DNA of 64,000 bases from JAEINY01 sp942490535 (GCA_942490535.1 CALNXQ010000005.1:2046001-2110000), one strand, 5' to 3'. Positions 7,378 through 16,819 are shown, counted from the first letter of the stretch. Program-made: numbers and translations. The notes: generated from the sequence alone by a model not told the origin.

Positions 7378-8862
7378 TCATTCCTCAACTTTTACCTGAA
7401 TTGTTTCCAAAGCCACCTGTTCCCGGCGTATTTTACCGTGGACGCGAAATAAGAACAGTCCCATGGCTGCTACTCCCAAGCCGATACCCATATAAATACC
7501 CATGGACACATCAATGGCCATCCCACCGTTTTTAAAAGGCGCCACAAAGAGGTAGGTAAAACAAATGCTTGTCATAAATAGTGCTGGTAAAGAGAGTATC
7601 CAATGAGCTTTACGTTCTTTGGCCAGGTACATGGCACCGGTCCACAGAACTACAACGGCCAGCACCTGGTTGGATAATCCCAGGTATTTCCAGATGGTGG
7701 CAAATTCCAGTTGTGACAGAACGAAACCGATGGCAAATAACGGAATACTCACAATCAGGCGTTTCTTCATGGAGGATTGATCGTACTTAAACACATCCGC
7801 AATGGTTAAACGGGCACTTCTAAAGGCCGTATCACCGGTGGTAATGGGGCAGGCAATTACGCCAATGATGGCGAAAATAGCACCGATGCTGCCCAGCCAG
7901 GCCACACTGATTTCATTGACGATCCAGGCGGGATTGTGACCGTCCATTTGCATGGTATTATTCAACCCTTCAGCACCACCGAAGAAAGTCATGGCCGCTG
8001 TTGCCCAGATAATGGCTACAATGCCTTCGGCAATCATTGCGCCGTAGAAGACATGCCGGCCATAGCTTTCTTTTTTAATGGTACGGGCCATCATGGGCGC
8101 TTGTGTGCTGTGAAAACCACTCAAGGCGCCACAGGAGATGACGATGAACATCATGGGGAAAAGGATATTCTCGGTGGGGTGATGGTGCCAGTTGGCAAAA
8201 CTACTCCTGGCCAACTCGGGCAGGACCAAGGCACCGCTAAAGCCGCCCCAAAGCATGGAGCCGCCAATGGCTACCGCCATAATAATGAGGGCTGCGCCAA
8301 AGAAGGGGTAAATGCGACCAATGATTTTGTTGATGGGTAATAAGGTGGCCATCAGGTAATAGGCAAATATAACATACAGCCAGATGGTGAGACCGCCCTT
8401 GGTCAGGTTGGCCAGTAAACCCGCCGGCCCCGATACAAAAGCGACGCCCACAAAGATGAGTAGTAACAAGGTAAAGACCCGTAAGAAATTTTGGAAGCCC
8501 GGCCCCAGGTATTTGCCCACTATTTCAGGGATGCTGGCACCCCCGTTGCGGATGGAGAGCATACCTGAGAAGTAATCATGAACGGAGCCCATGAAAATAC
8601 AGCCCACCACAATCCATATGTAAGCCATGGGGCCATACATGGCGCCCAGAATGGCACCAAAGATGGGCCCTAATCCGGCAATATTGAGAAATTGAATGGT
8701 GAATACCTTCCAGGTAGGCATGGGCGAATAGTCAACGCCATCGGGCTTTTCAACAGCGGGCGTCTTGCGGGTGTCATCAGCCCCAAAGAAGCGTTCCACA
8801 AACTTTCCATAAACGACGTAACCTATAACCAATGCCACAATGGCCCCAATAAATGTCCACAT
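7378..8862 (-). CDS. cstA: CstA-family carbon starvation / peptide or pyruvate transporter
   Basis: 494 residues with about 13 membrane helices throughout. Family-typical stretches include QFLNIAGLGPIFGAILGAMY (about residues 58-77), the GSVHDYFSGMLSIRNGG loop (about residues 91-107), SGPAGLLANL, and HSTQAPMMARTIKKE near residue 255. It is shorter than E. coli CstA (701 residues) but a usual length for the short Bacteroidota form. CstA-type carriers import peptides or pyruvate at the inner membrane when carbon is scarce; the substrate here is not readable. It is divergent from the GH20 gene at 9123 across a 260-bp promoter region. Confidence 0.88.
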   Translation of the reverse strand: MWTFIGAIVALVIGYVVYGKFVERFFGADDTRKTPAVEKPDGVDYSPMPTWKVFTIQFLNIAGLGPIFGAILGAMYGPMAYIWIVVGCIFMGSVHDYFSGMLSIRNGGASIPEIVGKYLGPGFQNFLRVFTLLLLIFVGVAFVSGPAGLLANLTKGGLTIWLYVIFAYYLMATLLPINKIIGRIYPFFGAALIIMAVAIGGSMLWGGFSGALVLPELARSSFANWHHHPTENILFPMMFIVISCGALSGFHSTQAPMMARTIKKESYGRHVFYGAMIAEGIVAIIWATAAMTFFGGAEGLNNTMQMDGHNPAWIVNEISVAWLGSIGAIFAIIGVIACPITTGDTAFRSARLTIADVFKYDQSSMKKRLIVSIPLFAIGFVLSQLEFATIWKYLGLSNQVLAVVVLWTGAMYLAKERKAHWILSLPALFMTSICFTYLFVAPFKNGGMAIDVSMGIYMGIGLGVAAMGLFLFRVHGKIRREQVALETIQVKVEE

Positions 8863-9029
8863 ATGCTATCTCATTTAAGAAGTCGAATTTATTAATTTTT
8901 AGAAATGTGAGCCATGTATTTTGTAAAAAGAACAAAGGGGGATGCAAAAAGGAGCATATGCCATCCACTGTGGAACGTTTTAAATTTCCTACTTTAGACG
9001 ATCAATAGAAAACGGCCCTGCTCATCGGA

Positions 9030-9082
9030 TAGGTTGCAGATGACAGGATGCAGGTTTCAAGTAACAGGTTATTGGTTTCGGG
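9030..9082. repeat. Short degenerate CAGGTTN heptamer repeat
   Basis: About seven imperfect copies of a 7-bp unit (AGGTTGC, AGATGAC, AGGATGC, AGGTTTC, AAGTAAC, AGGTTAT, TGGTTTC) follow one another between the divergent CstA and GH20 genes. Such CAGGTTN runs are common intergenic elements in Bacteroidota (from memory of the pattern). No function can be read. Confidence 0.55.
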
Positions 9083-9122
9083 TTAAAAATGGCCTGAGTG
9101 GTTTAAAACAATAAGTGTCCGG

Positions 9123-11054
9123 ATGATGAGAAGAACACGCAATTCCAAGGTGTTAATATTATTTTTAATGGCTTTTATGCCCCTCACTATGCAGTCGCAA
9201 GGACTTCATGATTACCTGTTGCCCGCGCCTAAAAAGCTGGCGCTCAAAGATGGTAAACTGGAGCGGGATAACGGGCGTTTGATTTGTTATACGCCCGGAT
9301 TAAAAGCGATTCGCATTGCTTTATTTATTCAGCAAACGCTGGGGGAGGCTCATGTTAACACCCAAATAGCGGCGCATGCGGCCGTGGCAGAGCGCGCGCT
9401 GGTGGAGATGCGCCTGGATGCGACACTGTCCCCACAGGCATACCAATTGGAGATCACCGATTCATCCATTCACTTGAAAGGAGGCGGTTTGGAAGGACTA
9501 CACTATGGCATGCTGACCTTGCGACAGGTGGGGACGTATGCCCGGGAAAAAGGGTATTGGCCCTGTTTGGCCATTGCGGATGAACCGGATTTTGAACGGC
9601 GCGGGGTGATGTGGGACATTAGCCGCGATAAGGTGCCCACCATGGAAACCTTGTATGCATTGATTGATAAACTGGCCTCCTGGAAGATCAATGAGATTCA
9701 GTTGTACACCGAACATACCTTTGCCTATCAGAATCATCAAAGAGTGTGGGAGCATGCCAGTCCCATCACGGCAGAAGAGATTTTGTTACTGGATGCCTAT
9801 TGTCAGGAGCGTTACATCGACCTGGTTCCCAATCAAAACTCATTTGGCCACATGAAACGCTGGTTAATCCATGAAGAATATGAACAGCTGGCGGAGCTGA
9901 AAGAACCAGGTAAAACCATATGGGGCCTGATGTCGCGCACCAGCCTGAGCCCGGCAGAACCTGGCTCCCTGGAGCTGATGAAGGAATTGTATGCGGAGCT
10001 GCTGCCCAACTTCAGCAGCCCTTATTTTAATATCGGCTGTGACGAAACCGTGGAGCTGGGTGTTGGAAAATCCAAAGCACTCTGTGCGGAGAAAGGGAAA
10101 GGGCAGGTGTATCTGGATTTTCTTCTGGCCTTGAAGGCTGAGGTGGATCAATATGACCGAACCGTACAGTTTTGGGGTGATATCATTCTGAATCATCCGG
10201 AGTTGATACAGGCCTTACCCAAAGACATGGTGGCCCTCATCTGGGGGTATGAAGCACAACATCCTTTTGAGAAGCAATGTCCGAAATTTCAGGAAGCCGG
10301 TGTGCCATATTATGTCTGTCCGGGCACTTCCACGTGGCGGGCCCTCATCGGGCGCCATCAGAATGGGACAGCTAACCTGTTGAATGCAGCTGTTAATGGG
10401 AAAAAATATGGTGCCAAAGGTTACTTAAATACCAACTGGGGCGACAACGGTCATTGGCAGCCCTTAACCGTTACTTATCCAACGCTGGCTTATGGTGCCG
10501 CCCTGAGTTGGCAGGTGGATGCCAATGCAGATATGGATATTGCAGCACTTATTTCGCGGTATGTGTTCGAAGATGCCACGGGCATTAGTGGTGATGTGGT
10601 GGTAAAGCTGGGAGATGCCTATTTGAAAACCGCTACTGTCACGGATAACAGCAATATTTTTTATCATTTGCTGAGGTATCCCAACCGTTCCATGAAGAAG
10701 GATCGTTACCTCAAACAGTTGACTGCCGTCAACCTGAATAAGGCTTCCGACTACATCGATGAGCAAATAAAACGGATGGATCAGGCCCGGCTTCATTGTT
10801 CGGAGGCGGCGCTGGTGCAAGCGGAACTGAAGCAGGCAGTCACTTTGACCCAATATGCCTGTGAGTTGGGACTGGAACGGTTAGAAGCCCGTGGCGGGGC
10901 CATTTCAAGTATTTCAGCGGTACGTCGTCAGGAGTTAAAAACGGCGTTAGAGCAAATTATTGAAGATCATAAAACGATTTGGGTGAAGCGAAACCGGATT
11001 GGCGGATTGGCGGATTCGGCAGAAAAAATGGGCTCGCTATTAAAGCATTTGTAA
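9123..11054 (+). CDS. Secreted GH20-type beta-N-acetylhexosaminidase
   Basis: 643 residues. A signal peptide (about residues 1-25, ending in MQSQG) is followed by a GH20b-like N-terminal domain (about 30-150) and a TIM-barrel catalytic domain (about 155-480). The GH20 acid pair is Asp307-Glu308 in NIGCDETVELG; the barrel start FERRGVMWDISRDKVPT and the tryptophan in FWGDIILNHPE are also seen. It would release terminal GlcNAc or GalNAc from glycans by substrate-assisted catalysis in the periplasm or outside the cell. The C-terminal 160 residues are helical and of unknown role. The sequence is divergent from the classical GH20 enzyme at 35154, so the exact substrate may differ. Confidence 0.78.
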   Translation: MMRRTRNSKVLILFLMAFMPLTMQSQGLHDYLLPAPKKLALKDGKLERDNGRLICYTPGLKAIRIALFIQQTLGEAHVNTQIAAHAAVAERALVEMRLDATLSPQAYQLEITDSSIHLKGGGLEGLHYGMLTLRQVGTYAREKGYWPCLAIADEPDFERRGVMWDISRDKVPTMETLYALIDKLASWKINEIQLYTEHTFAYQNHQRVWEHASPITAEEILLLDAYCQERYIDLVPNQNSFGHMKRWLIHEEYEQLAELKEPGKTIWGLMSRTSLSPAEPGSLELMKELYAELLPNFSSPYFNIGCDETVELGVGKSKALCAEKGKGQVYLDFLLALKAEVDQYDRTVQFWGDIILNHPELIQALPKDMVALIWGYEAQHPFEKQCPKFQEAGVPYYVCPGTSTWRALIGRHQNGTANLLNAAVNGKKYGAKGYLNTNWGDNGHWQPLTVTYPTLAYGAALSWQVDANADMDIAALISRYVFEDATGISGDVVVKLGDAYLKTATVTDNSNIFYHLLRYPNRSMKKDRYLKQLTAVNLNKASDYIDEQIKRMDQARLHCSEAALVQAELKQAVTLTQYACELGLERLEARGGAISSISAVRRQELKTALEQIIEDHKTIWVKRNRIGGLADSAEKMGSLLKHL

Positions 11055-11155
11055 GAATAATAGATTTCAGTTCCGGCAACAAGTATCACGAACTTGCCTG
11101 AAAAAAAAACGGAGAGCCACAGCGTAAAACAACTGACTGTTTTGGGGAGATATAA

Positions 11156-11208
11156 CACAAAGACGCGCAAATAATCAATCTGTTCCTGATTATTTGCGCG
11201 TCTTTGTG
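11156..11208. repeat. Perfect 22-bp inverted repeat between convergent genes
   Basis: The arm at 11156-11177 (CACAAAGACGCGCAAATAATCA) is exactly complementary to 11187-11208, with a 9-nt loop. It lies between two convergent genes. There is no T tract directly after either arm, so it is not a classic terminator, although it could stop transcription or protect both 3' ends. The outer CACAAAGAC part matches common Bacteroidota intergenic repeats. Confidence 0.8.
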
Positions 11209-11241
11209 ACTATCCTATGGGCTGATAGAAATTAAAAGCTC

Positions 11242-12603
11242 TTAATTGGTAACATGGTGGATGTTTACATCGCATTCGTAACCGTTGATTGTAATTTTTG
11301 ACTGGCTGTCAGAGATATCTCCAAATTCATATTCAAATTCGAGCTTCGAACTGTCGCCCACCTTTTTGCGAATGGTATAAGCTTTTTCATTGACGCGCAG
11401 GTCCGGATATTGAACAAGGCCAGATAAGGTATGCGGCTTAGGATTAGAGAGCGTAATATCCGTTTCCAGGTATTTTCCAGAGAGTTCAATGGTTTCGAAA
11501 TCACCTTGCATCTTGTCAATGGCCACTTCTTCTTCGTAGCCATCAATAACGAGCTGTTTGGTGATTTCACCGATGTGAAATTCGTTGTATTTGCCCCCCG
11601 TTGAAACCAGGGATCCAATTTTGTCAAAGGTGATTTCGTTTTCATACCCATCTACCATCTTCAGGGAGTTCAGTTCTTCGCCTTTTAACTCCAAATACTT
11701 ACCTTCAACAATCAGCGCATCAATTTTACCCAGTTTGGTTTGACCTTCATAAGCCGATAGTTGCAGTTGATTGGCCGAAACGATGGATAGATTCGTGTAT
11801 TTCGCGGTAATATCCAATTTGGGGACATGAGATACATACAGGTTACCTTCGTAGCCATCAAATTTTAAGGACTGCATGTTTCGAATGGAGACATCCGAGT
11901 ACTTGGCGTCAATGATTCCGTTCAGACTTTCTTCGGCTTTGAACTTGGTTTCGTATAATTCCACATCTACATTTCCCAATGCGTGTGCCATCAAGGACGA
12001 GTACTTCATTTCACCTTCCACATCACCGGCGATGGATTGGGCAGTTAGTTGAGAATCGTAAATTTTAAAATTGACCGCTCCGTTGATGTTCGTGTTGATG
12101 TTCACCCTCGAATATTTGGCGTCGAGGGTTAAACTCATATCAGCGGGTAACCAAATTTTATAACTCTTGATTTTAAATTCTTTCAGCTTGATGGTTTCTT
12201 TTTTACCGGATCCTTTAGTGGTGATTCGGCTCCATTTCATCCCCATAATCTCCAAGTCAAAATAGTTATGGAGGTTTAAAATAATATTCAGCGAGTTGTC
12301 ACCTTGATAGTAGGTTAGAAGATTTTCTTCAATGCTGCTTCTCAGTTTCTTCAAATCTTCTTCTTTTCCATCTGCATAATATTCCAGTTCCACCTTAATC
12401 TCATTCCCGGTAGCTGGCAGGATATCTGTAGGTACATCATAAACTAATACGTTGACTTTAGGATGGGCTTTTACTTTGGCCGATTGTTTAATCACCAGGG
12501 GCTCCGCGTTTGTCTGGCCCACAGCGAAAGGGGATGGTATAAAAAGGGCCATAAGCAGCAGTAAGGACCACTTATATCTGGATGTGTTCGTTCTTGTTTT
12601 CAT
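11242..12603 (-). CDS. Secreted repeat protein, predicted beta-solenoid, third gene of an ECF sigma operon
   Basis: 453 residues from the ATG at 12603 (an in-frame ATG at 12627 adds eight residues). A signal peptide (MKTRTNTSRYKWSLLLLMAL..., cleavage near VGQ) precedes an exported protein. From about residue 160 to 380, paired motifs alternate: a KY-type (AKYSRVNI, MKYSSLMA, AKYSDVSI, AKYTNLSI, GKYLELKG, GKYNEFHI, GKYLETDI) and a YD/YE-type (IYDSQLTA, LYETKFKA, GYEGNLYV, AYEGQTKL, GYENEITF, GYEEEVAI). They are mostly spaced 16-19 residues apart, consistent with a right-handed beta-solenoid related to DUF4097/DUF2807 adhesin-like proteins. It overlaps the anti-sigma gene by 32 nt, so translation is coupled. 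Function unknown; it is probably a target or input of the sigma system. Confidence 0.7.
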   Translation of the reverse strand: MKTRTNTSRYKWSLLLLMALFIPSPFAVGQTNAEPLVIKQSAKVKAHPKVNVLVYDVPTDILPATGNEIKVELEYYADGKEEDLKKLRSSIEENLLTYYQGDNSLNIILNLHNYFDLEIMGMKWSRITTKGSGKKETIKLKEFKIKSYKIWLPADMSLTLDAKYSRVNINTNINGAVNFKIYDSQLTAQSIAGDVEGEMKYSSLMAHALGNVDVELYETKFKAEESLNGIIDAKYSDVSIRNMQSLKFDGYEGNLYVSHVPKLDITAKYTNLSIVSANQLQLSAYEGQTKLGKIDALIVEGKYLELKGEELNSLKMVDGYENEITFDKIGSLVSTGGKYNEFHIGEITKQLVIDGYEEEVAIDKMQGDFETIELSGKYLETDITLSNPKPHTLSGLVQYPDLRVNEKAYTIRKKVGDSSKLEFEYEFGDISDSQSKITINGYECDVNIHHVTN

Positions 12604-13108
12604 ATTTTTCTTGTTTGCGTTTTTCATTAATTAATCGTTCAATAATGCGTAAGCGCTTTTCATAGGTGTCGAGCATGATGACCACAGCCCGCTCGTTGTA
12701 GCCGTGGTTTCTGATGTCATGAAGGCCTTTGACATAGATGGTATCTAAAAACTCAAGTTCATATAAAAGGAGTTGTGTGACGGGACTCTCCCCGGCTTCA
12801 ATGGCGCTGTATTCGTTCCATTTATTTTGTACCTGCAGAATGTAGTTCTGCTCCTTAGAAGCTAATTCGGTATTGATCTTGGCCAGACTGTCCAGCTGAT
12901 CCTGCATCATCAGTTCATGGCGCACCAGGCTGCCAATGGCCAGCAGCACGATGGCGACCGCGGCTATCCGCATGAAAGCTTTTTTGTAAGAAAAAGCCGG
13001 TTTGCTGATTTGTTGGTGAATGCCCCGCCACATACGCTCCTCGTCGGGCTGAAACACATTTGTTTCGTTCTTATGTGCCAGGAAGTAATCGTCCCAATTA
13101 GTTTGCAT
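12572..13108 (-). CDS. Putative membrane anti-sigma factor
   Basis: 178 residues from the ATG at 13108; a GTG at 13114 is possible. The cytoplasmic N-terminal part (about 1-40) is followed by one membrane helix (about 47-63, FMRIAAVAIVLLAIGSLV) and a periplasmic helical or coiled-coil domain of about 110 residues rich in Glu, Lys and Arg. No classical zinc anti-sigma HxxxCxxC motif is present. The call rests on its position: its start overlaps the end of the ECF sigma gene by 11 nt, the usual arrangement of sigma/anti-sigma pairs. Confidence 0.65.
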   Translation of the reverse strand: MQTNWDDYFLAHKNETNVFQPDEERMWRGIHQQISKPAFSYKKAFMRIAAVAIVLLAIGSLVRHELMMQDQLDSLAKINTELASKEQNYILQVQNKWNEYSAIEAGESPVTQLLLYELEFLDTIYVKGLHDIRNHGYNERAVVIMLDTYEKRLRIIERLINEKRKQEKYENKNEHIQI

Positions 13109-13649
13109 ATACACTGTTTTTTAACTGGCTGCTTAATATTTTTTTCGACCGGTGATACTGCACCTTGCAGTTGTTAACGGATTGTCCGGTCATTTCAGCA
13201 ATCTCATTGAACTTATAGTCTTCGATGGCGCGCAATGTAAATACCACACGAGCGCCTTCAGGTAAAGCCAGGATGGCAGCCATCACTTTTTCCATGGGGA
13301 AATCCATATCAGGCAGCCCTTCGTTTACTTCATCCGGCAGGCTATCCATCGATTCGAACGCCTGGCTGAGCCGTTTTTGACGTCGCACCAGACTGATGCT
13401 TTCATTCACCACAATTTGCTTCAGCCATCCACCAAAAGTGTGGGTATGTTTCAGGGTATGAATCTTTTTAAAGGCTTTAACAAAGGCCTCCTGTACCACA
13501 TCTTCGGCATCAAATTGATGGGCTGTGATGCGATAGGCTACATTGTACATCGCATGTACATATTGTTTATACACTGCATAGCGGGCCCGTTCGTCTCCCT
13601 TTTTGCATTGTTCAATTAATCGCCCGGTTAGGTTAATTGATTCTTTCAA
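13098..13649 (-). CDS. ECF RNA polymerase sigma factor (sigma-70 family)
   Basis: 183 residues. Region 2 is clear at about residues 28-95: FDAEDVVQEAFVKAFKKIH is the -10-binding helix. Region 4 is at about 125-178, with LPEGARVVFTLRAIEDYKFN and the HTH ending VNNCKVQYHRSKKIL. No ATG precedes region 2, so the start is TTG at 13649. It would direct RNA polymerase to a small regulon, probably including its own operon. It is the first gene of a three-gene unit with the anti-sigma gene (12572) and the solenoid protein gene (11242). Confidence 0.88.
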   Translation of the reverse strand: MKESINLTGRLIEQCKKGDERARYAVYKQYVHAMYNVAYRITAHQFDAEDVVQEAFVKAFKKIHTLKHTHTFGGWLKQIVVNESISLVRRQKRLSQAFESMDSLPDEVNEGLPDMDFPMEKVMAAILALPEGARVVFTLRAIEDYKFNEIAEMTGQSVNNCKVQYHRSKKILSSQLKNSVYAN

Positions 13650-13850
13650 TTTGTTTGGTCTTTGTTATAAAGATGCATCATTGTGAAAAAGGTTAAAAGA
13701 AAAATGAATTTTTTTTATGAATTTGGAGAGTTTGATCGTTAAAGGAAGATTCAAAACCTTCGCCTGGTGAGATTTTATGGCAGTATAGACATTACCAAAA
13801 AATGGTGGTAAATTTCTTATCTAATTATGGACACTTAACGATTGAAAACC

Positions 13851-14849
13851 ATGAAGACGTATTTTTTAATAGTGACATTCCTATTGGGTACGCTTATGTC
13901 CGTACCAGTAGAAGGGCAGACTTTTCTGGAGAAAATGGCTAAGAAAGCAGCCGAGAAAGCGGAGAAAAAAGCGGAGCAGAAAGCCGAAGAGAAAGCCGAG
14001 GAAAAGATAGATGAACAGATTGATAAAGGTCTGAATGCTGCTGAAGAATCCATGCAGGATCAGAATGATCAGGACGCTCATAAGAAGGGAACGGAGGCTG
14101 ATCAACAAAAAAGGCTCTCTGATTTAATGAGTAAAATGGGCATGTCATCGGAGCCGGTGGATGTGGAAGAAGCGTATACATTCCAGTCCTCTATAACCAT
14201 GAATGTTAAGAATTATGAGAAGGATGGTACCCTGCAAAGTGATGGGGATATCATTAGTTTTGTCACTCCTGGAGAAGAGACGTTTGCCTATGAGTTTGTG
14301 GAAGGGGAGATGCATGCCTCCAATCGGGATCAAAAGGGGGTTTTTATTATGGACTTCAAAAATGAAGCAACCATCATCTTAAGTGACGATAAAGGTAAGA
14401 AAACGGGCATCATTTATGGAATGAAAGGATTTATGGACCAGGCCCAAATGGACGAAGATGAGGATGCTGAAGCATGGGAGGATGAAACCACGCCACCTGA
14501 TTCACCGTTGGGTGATCCCAATGTGAAAAAGACGGGTCGTACCAAATCCATTTTAGGGTATAAGTGTGAGGAGTATCGATATGAAGATGAAAACGATATC
14601 ACTCATTTTTGGATTACAAAGGAGTATAAATGGGACAGCAAAGATTTTATGTCCAATGTCTTTAAAACATCGCTTTATTCAAGAGGCATGCCATGGGGCT
14701 TTTTAATGGAAAGTGAAGCGTTGGATAAAGAATCGGGTGAAAAATCCATGTATACCGTTAAGGATATTGATAAAAATGCCAATAAAACATTCCGGCTTTC
14801 CGATTATCAATTGACTAACCTGGGTTCAATGAATATACCCACCGAATAG
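13851..14849 (+). CDS. DUF4412-type secreted protein
   Basis: 332 residues from the ATG at 13851; a TTG at 13842 is in frame but less likely. A signal peptide (about 1-22, ending in VEGQ) is followed by an alanine/lysine/glutamate-rich helix (residues about 25-60, repeated KKAEQKAEEKAEEK) and then a beta-rich domain of DUF4412 type. It includes TKSILGYKCEEYRYEDEND, which fits the family's GYxCxxY motif, and a GMPWGFLMESE stretch. DUF4412 proteins are periplasmic or outer-membrane-associated and of unknown function. It is divergent from the sigma operon and ends in a strong terminator (14886-14917). Confidence 0.75.
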   Translation: MKTYFLIVTFLLGTLMSVPVEGQTFLEKMAKKAAEKAEKKAEQKAEEKAEEKIDEQIDKGLNAAEESMQDQNDQDAHKKGTEADQQKRLSDLMSKMGMSSEPVDVEEAYTFQSSITMNVKNYEKDGTLQSDGDIISFVTPGEETFAYEFVEGEMHASNRDQKGVFIMDFKNEATIILSDDKGKKTGIIYGMKGFMDQAQMDEDEDAEAWEDETTPPDSPLGDPNVKKTGRTKSILGYKCEEYRYEDENDITHFWITKEYKWDSKDFMSNVFKTSLYSRGMPWGFLMESEALDKESGEKSMYTVKDIDKNANKTFRLSDYQLTNLGSMNIPTE

Positions 14850-14885
14850 GGTTAGTTTCTTTTGATAAAGCGATGAAATTATTTG

Positions 14886-14924
14886 ATGAGCTGTAAATGT
14901 GATCGTTTACAGCTCATTATTTTT
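14886..14924 (+). terminator. Strong hairpin terminator of the DUF4412 gene
   Basis: A 12-bp perfect stem ATGAGCTGTAAA/TTTACAGCTCAT (14886-14897 with 14906-14917) with an 8-nt loop, followed by TATTTTTG, 36 nt after the stop codon. Confidence 0.85.
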
Positions 14925-14948
14925 GTGATATCTATTAAATCCAGAATT

Positions 14949-15332
14949 ATGAGAAAACCTGAATTGGTGAACTACAAGGAGAAATCGATTTTTTACATGG
15001 ATTTTTCCGGTTTGCGCAATACTGAGGAAATAACTGCACTATTGAATCAAAGTAAAGAATACATTCGGAGTCAGCCAGAAAGGTCATTATTGGTTTTGAC
15101 CAATATCGAAGGAATGCATTTTAATAACGAGGTGAAAACCATGTTTTCGGATTTTGTTTCCGGTAATAAGCCTTATGTGAAGGCCAGTGCAGTGTATGGA
15201 ATTTCGGGTTTGCAGCGCATCATTTATAATGGTGTGATGCGCATTACCGGCCGCGATATTCGCTCCTTTGATACACTTTCCCTGGGTAAAGAGTGGTTAG
15301 TATCCTTCCAGTTAAGCGCCGTAGTCAGCTAG
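14949..15332 (+). CDS. Uncharacterised SpoIIAA/STAS-like small protein
   Basis: 127 residues from the ATG at 14949. The alternating strands and helices (YKEKSIFYMDFSGL, then LLVLTNIEGMHF, then KASAVYGISGLQRIIYNGV, then FDTLSLGKEWL) recall STAS/SEC14-like SpoIIAA-type domains that respond to membrane or partner proteins. The assignment is tentative. The stop TAG lies in a CTAG shared with the stop of the convergent MFS gene, so the two genes overlap by 4 nt tail to tail. Confidence 0.5.
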   Translation: MRKPELVNYKEKSIFYMDFSGLRNTEEITALLNQSKEYIRSQPERSLLVLTNIEGMHFNNEVKTMFSDFVSGNKPYVKASAVYGISGLQRIIYNGVMRITGRDIRSFDTLSLGKEWLVSFQLSAVVS

Positions 15333-16723
15333 TTTGACGGAGGCGTTGTATGGTGCATTTTTCCCCTGTTCATGGAAAAGTAGATGCCGGCGATACAGAT
15401 AATGGCAAAAATTAAGAATGCCACGCGAATCCCTTTTGTAAAAATCTGATCAGCCACTTCTTCAATGGATTGATTGCCGAAGAACAGCGCAAATAGTAAG
15501 GTAGCTGTACTCATACTTACCATCTGACCCAATACGCGCATGGTAGCTGCCATGCCGCTGGCGATGCCTGATTTGGATTTGTCCACCGAACTCATGATGG
15601 TATTCATGTTGGGCGATGAAAAGAGGGCAAACCCAAGGCCAATGAAGGCCAGAATGCCAATGATCTGGATCACGGATGTATCTTCAGTTAAAAAGGAAAA
15701 ACCAAACAATCCAATGGCACAGATGGTCATACCTATGGTCGCTAACCAGCGTGGTTCAAACCGGTCGGACAAGCGGCCCGCCAAGGGTGATAAGGCTGCC
15801 ATGACAATGGGCTGTGCCACCAATATGCTACCGGCCTCACTGGGCGAATAGTGTTGTATTTTTTGAAGGAATAAACTGAGCAAAAATATAATGGCAAAGG
15901 TTGCACTATAGTTGATTAGGGCGGCCGCATTGGAGAATGCAAACAGACGGTTACTTTTAAATAAGCGAAGTGGAAAAATGGTAATTGTTGACTTGTATTG
16001 ATGCACCAGAAAAAGGATCATAAACAGTGTGCCGCCAATGAATATCCAAAGGCCATAGGCTGTTTTTAGTTGCGATGATCCAATGACGAGTCCTGCCAGT
16101 GCCAGAGAATACAAGAAGGCACCTAGATGATCCATTGGCGTTTCTGTCATTTTAAATCGATCATGACCTAAGAATGAAAACGCCACGATCATGACTAGAA
16201 TTCCTATGATGCCTGAAATCCAGAATATACTTCGCCATCCTAAATAGTGCGTGATGAAGCCTCCGGCAAATGGCCCGACAGACAGGCCTAAATAAACCGC
16301 AGCCACTGTAATGCCCAATACCCGGCCACGTTGTTTGATGGGGAATTCATTGATGAGGATGGCCGGCCCTGTGGTCATTAACATGGCTGCACCAATACCT
16401 TGCAAAAAACGAACTGCGATCAGAATAGAAGAGCCGGGTGCTACTGCACTTAATAAGGTAAATAGGGTGAAAAGGACAGTGCCCTGCTTAAAAACGGTTT
16501 TGGCTCCTTTTATATCCGCCCATTTACCAGTTGGTAACAAAAAGATGGCCGATGACAGTAAAAAGGCCATAATGATCCAGCTGAGTTCAATGGCACTGAT
16601 CTGGAATTCTTTCTCAATAGCTGGCAAAGCCACATTCACCGAAGAAATAAGAAACGGGCCCAAAAACGAGGTGAGGGTGGCCACTGTCAGAACTGATTTT
16701 TGCGATGGAGTCATTTTTTCCAT
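15329..16723 (-). CDS. MFS drug/metabolite exporter (DHA2/EmrB-like, 14 helices)
   Basis: 464 residues from the ATG at 16723. A longer start at 16801 would add 26 hydrophobic residues and leave only 18 bp to the divergent fucU gene, so the internal start is preferred. About 14 membrane helices are visible. Motif A-type GKWADIKGAK lies near residue 67, and motif C-like GPAILINEF plus GLSVGPFAGGFI mark an exporter of the DHA2 group. It would extrude drugs or metabolites using protons. It is convergent with the gene at 14949 (4-nt overlap) and divergent from fucU. Confidence 0.82.
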   Translation of the reverse strand: MEKMTPSQKSVLTVATLTSFLGPFLISSVNVALPAIEKEFQISAIELSWIIMAFLLSSAIFLLPTGKWADIKGAKTVFKQGTVLFTLFTLLSAVAPGSSILIAVRFLQGIGAAMLMTTGPAILINEFPIKQRGRVLGITVAAVYLGLSVGPFAGGFITHYLGWRSIFWISGIIGILVMIVAFSFLGHDRFKMTETPMDHLGAFLYSLALAGLVIGSSQLKTAYGLWIFIGGTLFMILFLVHQYKSTITIFPLRLFKSNRLFAFSNAAALINYSATFAIIFLLSLFLQKIQHYSPSEAGSILVAQPIVMAALSPLAGRLSDRFEPRWLATIGMTICAIGLFGFSFLTEDTSVIQIIGILAFIGLGFALFSSPNMNTIMSSVDKSKSGIASGMAATMRVLGQMVSMSTATLLFALFFGNQSIEEVADQIFTKGIRVAFLIFAIICIAGIYFSMNRGKMHHTTPPSN

Positions 16724-16819
16724 GAACGTGAAATAGAATGTAGTGGTTAATAAAAATACTAATTTAATGCTATCTTGGTGGTTCATTCCATAATTATTCA
16801 TTGTTAAATTTTAAGATTT

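Noticed and set aside
16724..16801. Longer N-terminus of the MFS exporter
   Set aside because: It would leave only 18 bp to the divergent fucU gene and adds residues not seen at the start of this family.
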